Assembly (NCBI GenBank): GCA_020722815.1
Contig: DYKB01000003.1
Location: forward strand, 129,502-193,501
Reading direction: 5' to 3'
Length of the DNA stretch: 64,000 nucleotides
DNA from: Caldithrix sp.
GTDB lineage: Bacteria > Zhuqueibacterota > Zhuqueibacteria > Thermofontimicrobiales > Sulfurfontimicrobiaceae
The notes below the pieces were generated by a model. The model did no database searches, was not told the DNA's origin, and was given only the letters and a program-made list of their open reading frames with translations. Below, piece by piece: positions 57,413 to 64,000 of the stretch. The position numbers were made by a program, and so were the translations under genes. The stretch's first letter is position 1; each line of letters opens with the position of its first letter.

Positions 57413-58362
57413 TTTATTACCGATCGATCTGGCTGCCCCAACGCCAGACATCCCGCGCCGATTAATGCGGCATAATAGCCAAGTTGAGTAGGATAAATTT
57501 GTGCCTGATTTAAAATTTTTGGCATTACCCGTTTTTTAAGGATGGAAAGGATGGAAGGTAATAATAATTCTAAACTTAAGGCCATTCCACCACCAAAAAT
57601 CACCGCCTCAGGATTCATCAAATTTAATGCAGAAGCCAGCGCAATCCCGATATATTCCCCGGCCTGCCGAATAACCTGTTGACAGATGACATTTCCATCA
57701 CCTGCCAGCCGAAAAGTTTCCTTTACAATTTCGCGGGTACTTTTGACCGGGAATAATTGTGCCAGGGCTGAATTCGATTCAAACAGTGTTGCCATCGTCC
57801 GGGCAATTGCTGCTGCTGAAGCAACACTTTCCAGGCATCCGAAGTTGCCACAGCCACATTGCGGGCCATTCGGTTCAACGACGATATGCCCAATTTCACC
57901 GGAGAAACCGGATGAACCACGGTAAAGCTGACCATTAACAAAAATAGCGCCACCAATTCCATTACTTAGCGTTATCCATAAGTAGTTGTTTTTATTAACA
58001 CATAAACCAAATCGTTTTTCACCTAGGGCACAGGCTTTTACATCATTTTCGACATATACCGGCAGTTTGAATTCATGCTCCATAATTTTCTGAATTGGAA
58101 TATTTTGCCAGCCACTGTACGGAGCCAATAAAAGAACTCCATTTTGAATATCCGTCAATCCAGGCAGTGCCATTCCAATACCTGTTATACTTTCGGGAGC
58201 AATTTGAAGCAGTCGCTGAACTTCTGTTTTCAGGAGCGGTAAAAATGATGAAAATCCACACTTCGCATCATATTCGCGAGTGGTAGTGTTTGTCAATTGC
58301 CCATCCGCCCTTAAGATACCAACATTCAATTTACTTCCCCCAATATCAATTGCCAAAACCAT
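57409..58362 (-). CDS. ROK-family sugar kinase
   Basis: This 317-residue ROK-family kinase has the phosphate motif VLAIDIGGSKLNVGIL at about 2-17, the adenosine motif SNGIGGAIFVNGQLYRGSSG at about 138-157, the zinc site HIVVEPNGPQCGCGNFGCLE (CxCGxxGCxE, with His) and AVIFGGGMALS at about 265-275. Such enzymes act on glucose, N-acetylglucosamine or related sugars, and the presence of a NagB-like protein 1.5 kb away fits an amino-sugar route. The N-terminal DNA-binding domain of ROK repressors is missing, so it should be an enzyme. It is convergent with the upstream gene (4-bp overlap), so one transcript may run into the other. Confidence 0.9.
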   Translation of the reverse strand: MVLAIDIGGSKLNVGILRADGQLTNTTTREYDAKCGFSSFLPLLKTEVQRLLQIAPESITGIGMALPGLTDIQNGVLLLAPYSGWQNIPIQKIMEHEFKLPVYVENDVKACALGEKRFGLCVNKNNYLWITLSNGIGGAIFVNGQLYRGSSGFSGEIGHIVVEPNGPQCGCGNFGCLESVASAAAIARTMATLFESNSALAQLFPVKSTREIVKETFRLAGDGNVICQQVIRQAGEYIGIALASALNLMNPEAVIFGGGMALSLELLLPSILSILKKRVMPKILNQAQIYPTQLGYYAALIGAGCLALGQPDRSVIN

Positions 58363-58540
58363 CGAAGACCTTTCATTTTAGCGAATTAGTATTTTTTTAG
58401 GTGGTCGGTGTTCCGGTTAACGCGAAAACAGATTAATTTCAACTGGCTTTAGAAATAATGATAGCCACCTTTCAGCCGGCTGCGCGAAAATCGAATTTCA
58501 AAATACCGAAAACCTGCCGGCGAATTAACCGGCATCCCGG

Positions 58541-59461
58541 CTACCGTTGAAACACGATTGAAATCCGATAATAATTTTGAATGTCATGAATTAAATAGGC
58601 AAAATCTAGTTTAATTCGATCCTGCCAGATATTTTGAAATCCAATACCGACTGTATACAACAAATTTGCTTCCCGGCCAGTTAAATTCCGGGCATATCCA
58701 CCCCGAAAAATAAAATAATGAAAAAGCGGTCGTTCAACACCCAGATAGACTCGCTGCGGAACATCTTTAAAAATCGAGACTCGTAAATCGGTTTCAATAT
58801 TAAAATTTTTTATTTTCTGCCCGGCAACGCCGCAATAAAGTGAGAATGGCGTATTTTCAAAATAGGAACCATAACCGGTGGTGCTCCAGTTTAACACATT
58901 GAACAGATCCTGAATTTTTGCAGCCAAAACAAAATGCTTGTTATATCGATACTGGGCACCCAGATTTAATGCCAGCCCGTAAGCTTCACCAACAATAGCA
59001 CCTTCCCCGGATTTTTGTTCTTTTCCGAAAGTTGCGTATCGTATTTCAAGCGTGGTCCCCAGCGACAGGCCGTAGATAGTACCATATAAACTCCGCGCCA
59101 ATCCCACCAGACCCCGCATTTCCCGCATCAATTCATCCCCGGAGATGATAATACCTTCACCATGCGCCCAGTATTCATCAATTCGTCCCGAGGTGGCCGC
59201 AAATGAATAAGGAATTATATCCAACTGTCGCGTATAGGAAAAAGTACTCTGAAATCCAACAGTCGAAGTCAGGCCGGCTGGATTCCAGGTAAGGGAATAG
59301 ATATCGTCAGAAAGTGCAACGCAAGCGCCGCCCATCCCTAAAGCGCGGGCTCCAAAACCAATATCTAAAAATGAAGCCGGGATATGGGACAATCCCTGTC
59401 CACTGGCGCTAAATGGGATGAAGTACCCTATTAATAGAATAATAAAAAATCCTTTTTTCAT
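58541..59461 (-). CDS. PorV/PorQ-family outer-membrane protein (second copy)
   Basis: This 306-residue exported protein has a signal peptide (KKGFFIILLIGYFIPFSASG) and the family motif SFLDIGFGARALGMGGACVA, then SLTWNPAGLTSTVGFQSTF. The C-terminus ends in RISIVFQR with barrel-like strands before. The frame opens at 59500, but the ATG at 59461 gives a proper signal peptide. It follows the very large cohesin/FN3 protein by 66 bp, so it probably serves that protein in type IX transport. It differs in sequence from the copy at 44322. Confidence 0.86.
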   Translation of the reverse strand: MKKGFFIILLIGYFIPFSASGQGLSHIPASFLDIGFGARALGMGGACVALSDDIYSLTWNPAGLTSTVGFQSTFSYTRQLDIIPYSFAATSGRIDEYWAHGEGIIISGDELMREMRGLVGLARSLYGTIYGLSLGTTLEIRYATFGKEQKSGEGAIVGEAYGLALNLGAQYRYNKHFVLAAKIQDLFNVLNWSTTGYGSYFENTPFSLYCGVAGQKIKNFNIETDLRVSIFKDVPQRVYLGVERPLFHYFIFRGGYARNLTGREANLLYTVGIGFQNIWQDRIKLDFAYLIHDIQNYYRISIVFQR

Positions 59462-59527
59462 TTTCAACTCTAATCTTTTTAAAAATAATATTTTTGACAA
59501 ATATTGATAAATCCCATTCTAACAGCG

Positions 59528-62500
59528 CTATTTTGCCAGAATAACAGATTTCAAATATTCTTTTTTACCAGTATTGTCTTCAATTATCATTTGAAGTAAA
59601 TAGCGCCCATTTCGGGCAATCAATTGATGATCAGTCCGGCCGTCCCAGCGGACCATGGCGGGATAAGCTTTAGCCATCGGCGCTTGGGCTACCAATTCCC
59701 GAACCAATTCGCCCATTAAATTATAAATTTTCAGGGTCACTAACGGGCGGGACGTTTTTTCAGAACCTGGTATAAAATGAATCGCCAATCCTGGTTCGCC
59801 ATCTTGATCGGAATCAATTTCGGTAGAAAATGGATTGGGAATCAGGCGAATATCATATAAAGCCAATTCATCAGAAGCATCCAACAGCGAATAGATACCT
59901 CCCTGTGTAATTTGAACTTGCATTGTACGCGATGCTGTTAATTTGGCTTCTGGTAAAATTCGCCACTGCCCATACCCGGTCTCCCAAAAGCCGAGTCGTA
60001 AATCAAATGAATCTGGGTTTGCTGAAACGGGAAAGGTCATTGACACCCGCTTTTCAAATTTCAAATCTGACGGCTGTAAATTATAGATTCTGCCACGAGA
60101 TTTCCAGGTATGGGCACCAGGTGAATCTGGCACTTTAGCGCCCGAAATATAGATATTCACTTCTTTTGACACTGAATTTTCAGGAATTTCCAGTGAAAAG
60201 CCGTTGAAATCCTGCAAAACGCCCTTAAATCCCGCTGATACAGGTGCATAAATGGTAACTTTTGCAGAATCGCTCCGGCCATTCGAAGCTTGAATCGCAA
60301 TTGTTGCTTCTCCAAAGAATCGATGATCCGGTCGGAATGCCCCGTCAATAATAATGCCGGCCGCACGAGGATGAACTGACCAGATCGGAGGTTCACTTAA
60401 CGTCATTTTTTGTCCGGTTGTCGACCAGGCATTATATTTATAGCGGGTTCGAATCTGGTTGGAGATAAATTTTGATCCGATGATATCGAAACGCGCTGGA
60501 ATCGCCTGATCCATTTTGAAAGCATACGTGTAATTCTGATCAGATGCGATTTTGACCGTTTTGAATTGCTGAAGTGGTAAAAAGCCTGATTTTTTATATT
60601 CAATTCGATAGGAACCACTGATTACATTTATAAAATTATAACTTCCCGTTTCGGAAGTCTTGACTGAATCATATCCAATCCCATTGACGGTATCAACCAG
60701 CGAGACCATGACCTCACTGATTGGTGCACCATCCCCGGAGCTGATTGTCCCGGAAACGGAGCTGAAATAGGCATCCGGAACTAACCAGAGTGAACTGTCC
60801 GCATAAATTTGATTTAACGCAAGTGCTTTAAAACCCTCTTTCTGGAAAATTAATTTAAAAGGTTCGGTTCGATTTAATTTTTCCAGACGAAATTTTCCTT
60901 CGTTGTCTGAACGGGTTGAAGCATAGTGCCCCGGCCCACTACCTTTCGAATCAGTAGCTGTTACCTGCGCACCATGAACCGGGAAGCCCGTATGAGTGGT
61001 AATTTTTCCACTGATCACACCATCTGAACTCAATAAAATAAGCCTTACCAGCTCCCGGCCAACCCGTTTGCCTTTACTCGTTTCAGAATTCGAGTAACCA
61101 GTCTTTGAAGCCGAAAGCTGGTAAGTTTTCTGTTGACTCGTATCCAGGCCGGCAAAGACAAACCGTCCGATTTTATCGGTGGTCGTCGTTTGCGTAAAAG
61201 TATGATTTTCACCCTTCAAAATAACCGTTGCCTCAGAAACTGGATTCAGGCTATCCTGCTCGACTACAAAGCCAGAAATCAAATCCTTCCACTGAATTAT
61301 TTTGATACTGCCATTGTCAATTTCTACCGGCAGAAAAAAGCTATTAAAACCAAATTTTTCAAAATAAAAGCCACCTGATTTTCCTGTAACGGCTTCTGGA
61401 TTAACTTTAAAGAGAACTCTTAGCAGGGTACCTCCCCCAGAAAGTGGTGAAACCGATTCGAATTTTATACGAATTCGGTCTTTGCTAATCTGTTCCTGTA
61501 TTAAAGCCTCAGCCGGTAAAATTTTACCAGCCCGGACGACCCCACCGCAGCTTACCAGCGAAGGGGGATAACTCAATTCAAATTCACCCTGAATAAGGCC
61601 ACGATAGCCAAGAGGCGAAACCCGAATCGGCAACAAACACCAGGCACCGGGCTGTAATGATGTATCCGGCACAATCACTTTTATCGGTTCAGGTGGTTGG
61701 GCTTTGGTAAGGGTAATTTTCGCTGTTTTCGCGAGAAAAGTATCAACTTTGGAATTCATTAAAATATCAGAAACAGCTAAATTGCCCTGTGCGCCCCCCT
61801 CAGCCGTTGGATGTGCCATAAATGTCGCCCAGAATAAAATTCCATCCTCGCGAATCGGTTGCGTTCCTTTATGAGAAATCGTTAAAGTCTCATTGGTTGT
61901 GGAAAATTCTGGGGCATCCCAATTTTCAGTTAAACTGTTCTGTGCCCGAATCCCGATGGGTACCAGAAGGCCGCTATCAAATTTTAGCGTCAATTGATAA
62001 CCAGAGATAGTTTCCCCGGCTAAGCCATTCAGCTGAACAGGCAAATCATGTAAACGTCCAATTACCAGACCCGCATCCGGGACCGTTAAAATCAGCGGTT
62101 CGGGATTGAGGGAAAAATATGAAACCGGGCTCCAGTTCGGTCCATTACCGCGGCGGTCAAATATTCCCACCCGAAAAGCATAAATGATGTTCGGCTCCAG
62201 ATTCGCCACCCAAATCGCGTGTTCAGTCTGTAAGGATTCAATTGGCTGGCGTTTTTCCAACAAAGAATCCGGACCATACATGAGTATCGCCGTGGTTGGC
62301 TCTGAGGTCTTCCACTCAATTGAGGCGCCGCGGGCATACGTACGTCGAACAAAGGGCTTTTGGATGAATTCCGGAATACTTTGATCCTGAACTGAAATAA
62401 AAGCTGTCCGGGTACTACCAGCAATCAGGCGATAATTAAAAACCAAATCACTAATGATGACCGGTGATTTTTTTCCGAATTCATCTGTTTCTTTGACCAT

Positions 62501-64000
62501 GCCTTGGATTTCCAGCAAACGCCCCTGACCCCGAAGTTCACCACTGCCGGTGGCACTCACCTTAATCAGGGTTGGGGTGATTTTATTGATTTTCAATTCC
62601 CAGCCCTTCGCCAACGTTCGCTCAAGGCTGATACCGCCGGGTGAAATGAGCGTAGAATCAAAGGCAACGGTCATTTCAAAATGCCGGATATTTTTATGCT
62701 GAACATTTTGAATGAAGACAGGAAGCGAAAAGCTTTTTCCCATGGCGAGCGTCGTATCCGATATCAAAGCTTCGACTTCATTGCCCGCGGAGGTTTTAAA
62801 GGTTAAATCCGGACTGGAAATCGGTCCAGCACCAGACGCTCCTGTCATTTTCACCTGAAAATGATAAGTTGTGGCAGCCTGGAGTCCAAAAATTTCCATT
62901 TCATGATAAGTATCCAGTTTAGAATACGGCAGCGAGAAACCATAATTCGCATCCAGACCATAATCGATAACGCCCGTTGTCGGCAGGTCAGAGACCCAGA
63001 AAATTTTAACAGAATTTTTATGAATTTCAATCGCTCCCGGGCCAATCAAAAATTTCGGTGCTGACCTTTTTCGCGTGGTGAAATAGCCATCAATAGTTTG
63101 AACATTTTCGGCCGATTCATTAATTCGCGCATGAACAATTTGTAACGGTGTTCGCACATCATAGCTTCGGGGATTATAAGGTGTAAAATTGAGATTGACC
63201 AGAACCCCCTCCTTTTGGGTATTCCAGTTCCCCTTTAATTGGACCGACAGCGTACTGTCCGTAAGATGTTCGGCCTGAATATCCCAGTCCCGGGTTATCG
63301 CACCAACGAAGGTGGGATAATTAAATTTCAGTACTCGCGTATCATATTTTAAAATCAAATCAGCCGTGTATATCGGATAACTGTTTCCATTCACTGGATT
63401 ATCAAGCTCTACGGGCAGAAAAAAGGCTTCACCGACATCATATCCAATTGAGGGTACCGATAAAATCAATTCCTGTCGATTTTGCATGTAAAATTCACCT
63501 GATTTTAATTTCAATCCCCCATTGCCAGCTGCATCAAAGGCCCCAATTGAATAATTAATTTTTTCACCCGGAATTAAATCTGTTAATTTAAAAACATGGC
63601 CGGTCGAAAGCCAATCACTTCGCAAAATTCCAGGCTCTTTGTTCACCGCATTATATTCCAGATAACTCGTGGTTGGTTCATTGGTTTCCCAATAAATAAT
63701 AGCGGCGGTTGGCGAGAGTACTTCAATGATTGGCATTTCAACCAGTTTCGGTGCGACTCCATCCTTTACGGTTACCGTGCCCAGGTGGTAAGTGACTGGA
63801 ATATTTCCATTATTCATCTTCACATCAGCAAAATATACAGGAATAACATCGCCGATTTGCGATCTGTCTTTTAAAACTTCAAACTGGACCGTAACTAATT
63901 CACCTGTATCGGCAATCGCCGTACTCCCGTTCAACTTAATTTCCAGGATTCCCTGTTCTTTATTATCCTGAAAACCAGGTGCTCCCCAGGTTTCCACCAC
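59528..64000 (-). CDS. Very large cohesin/FN3/CarboxypepD surface protein (N-terminus outside window)
   Basis: At least 1490 residues are present, and the frame is open at the window edge. From the visible N-side, cohesin-like domains (e.g. NVQHKNIRHFEMTVAFDS) alternate with FN3 domains (e.g. APKLVEMPIIEVLSPTAAII, SAPKFLIGPGAIEIHKNSVK) to about residue 640. Two more cohesin-like domains follow to ~890, then three CarboxypepD-like modules (about 895-1165; GFPVHGAQVTATDSKGSG), a ZU5-like region (about 1250-1390) and a FlgD/Por-type C-terminal sandwich (NPFSTEIDSDQDGEPGLAIH, KIYNLMGELVRELV, RNGRYLLQMIIED). It is a likely type IX cargo on the cell surface. No dockerin partner is seen in the window. 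It is paired with the PorV/PorQ gene after it. Confidence 0.8.
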   Translation of the reverse strand: MVETWGAPGFQDNKEQGILEIKLNGSTAIADTGELVTVQFEVLKDRSQIGDVIPVYFADVKMNNGNIPVTYHLGTVTVKDGVAPKLVEMPIIEVLSPTAAIIYWETNEPTTSYLEYNAVNKEPGILRSDWLSTGHVFKLTDLIPGEKINYSIGAFDAAGNGGLKLKSGEFYMQNRQELILSVPSIGYDVGEAFFLPVELDNPVNGNSYPIYTADLILKYDTRVLKFNYPTFVGAITRDWDIQAEHLTDSTLSVQLKGNWNTQKEGVLVNLNFTPYNPRSYDVRTPLQIVHARINESAENVQTIDGYFTTRKRSAPKFLIGPGAIEIHKNSVKIFWVSDLPTTGVIDYGLDANYGFSLPYSKLDTYHEMEIFGLQAATTYHFQVKMTGASGAGPISSPDLTFKTSAGNEVEALISDTTLAMGKSFSLPVFIQNVQHKNIRHFEMTVAFDSTLISPGGISLERTLAKGWELKINKITPTLIKVSATGSGELRGQGRLLEIQGMVKETDEFGKKSPVIISDLVFNYRLIAGSTRTAFISVQDQSIPEFIQKPFVRRTYARGASIEWKTSEPTTAILMYGPDSLLEKRQPIESLQTEHAIWVANLEPNIIYAFRVGIFDRRGNGPNWSPVSYFSLNPEPLILTVPDAGLVIGRLHDLPVQLNGLAGETISGYQLTLKFDSGLLVPIGIRAQNSLTENWDAPEFSTTNETLTISHKGTQPIREDGILFWATFMAHPTAEGGAQGNLAVSDILMNSKVDTFLAKTAKITLTKAQPPEPIKVIVPDTSLQPGAWCLLPIRVSPLGYRGLIQGEFELSYPPSLVSCGGVVRAGKILPAEALIQEQISKDRIRIKFESVSPLSGGGTLLRVLFKVNPEAVTGKSGGFYFEKFGFNSFFLPVEIDNGSIKIIQWKDLISGFVVEQDSLNPVSEATVILKGENHTFTQTTTTDKIGRFVFAGLDTSQQKTYQLSASKTGYSNSETSKGKRVGRELVRLILLSSDGVISGKITTHTGFPVHGAQVTATDSKGSGPGHYASTRSDNEGKFRLEKLNRTEPFKLIFQKEGFKALALNQIYADSSLWLVPDAYFSSVSGTISSGDGAPISEVMVSLVDTVNGIGYDSVKTSETGSYNFINVISGSYRIEYKKSGFLPLQQFKTVKIASDQNYTYAFKMDQAIPARFDIIGSKFISNQIRTRYKYNAWSTTGQKMTLSEPPIWSVHPRAAGIIIDGAFRPDHRFFGEATIAIQASNGRSDSAKVTIYAPVSAGFKGVLQDFNGFSLEIPENSVSKEVNIYISGAKVPDSPGAHTWKSRGRIYNLQPSDLKFEKRVSMTFPVSANPDSFDLRLGFWETGYGQWRILPEAKLTASRTMQVQITQGGIYSLLDASDELALYDIRLIPNPFSTEIDSDQDGEPGLAIHFIPGSEKTSRPLVTLKIYNLMGELVRELVAQAPMAKAYPAMVRWDGRTDHQLIARNGRYLLQMIIEDNTGKKEYLKSVILAK

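Noticed and set aside
1..64000. tRNA or rRNA genes
   Set aside because: I looked for clover-leaf and conserved rRNA patterns in the gaps and found none; a dedicated scan could not be run.

Overview
The window looks like a chromosome segment of a Gram-negative bacterium of the Fibrobacterota-Chlorobiota-Bacteroidota (FCB) superphylum, possibly one of the uncultured sister groups of Bacteroidota (Calditrichota/KSB1-like). The reasons are a PorU-type C25 protease, PorV/PorQ-family proteins, secreted proteins with FlgD-like/Por sorting C-termini, a CarboxypepD-regulatory TonB-dependent receptor, and a type IV secretion cluster whose proteins resemble the Bacteroidota Tra type. The placement is an inference from protein families, as no rRNA or tRNA gene was seen.

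Layout. 1-1488: end of a TonB-like protein followed by exbB and exbD. 2003-4849: an XRE regulator, an S4-domain (Hsp15-like) protein and a DRG-type GTPase. 4929-17094: a minus-strand type IV secretion locus read as VirD4, VirB2, VirB3, VirB4, VirB5, VirB6, VirB8, VirB9, VirB10, a four-PKD lipoprotein and a TraO-like beta-barrel, with no relaxase, VirB11 or integrase. 17095-25125: sparse genes (AAA/DUF4143 ATPase, a three-part NDT/TIR-like + coiled coil + DUF1566 protein, a molybdopterin oxidoreductase, a DUF2892 protein) among dense nested repeats. 25126-30382: a PAS-tethered membrane fusion protein, an FtsX-type permease and a TolC-like protein, then an RseC-like protein. 31180-38366: a PorU-like protease, an ECF sigma / anti-sigma / YbjQ operon and a Gfo/Idh/MocA oxidoreductase. 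38367-44063: a spermidine-synthase-like membrane fusion with TPRs, an SGNH hydrolase and a beta-propeller lipoprotein. 44322-50968: a TonB-dependent receptor, a large secreted protein and a PorV-like protein. 52460-58362: a methyltransferase, a TIM-barrel protein, a NagB-like deaminase, an unknown membrane-anchored coiled-coil protein and a ROK kinase. 58541-64000: a second PorV/PorQ protein behind a very large cohesin/FN3 surface protein that runs off the window.

The feature that best sets this window apart is its intergenic DNA. At least seven families of short non-coding elements with terminal inverted repeats occur, many inserted in one another. A ~290-410 bp palindrome-rich element (called R1 here) is a repeated target of a 145-bp element (R2), always inside R1's GAGCTTTAGCTC-type palindrome. 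A GTATCC-ended family (R11) is flanked by perfect 8-bp target duplications at three sites. A 591-bp element (R4) sits in R2 between ATATAT duplications, and a 162-bp element (R7) has perfect 21-bp ends. No transposase gene is present in the window, so these look non-autonomous. Two tandem arrays also lie inside the type IV secretion locus, between virB2 and virB3 and between virB5 and virB6.

Limits: all homology statements come from reading motifs; no database search was run. The family names R1-R14 are local labels.
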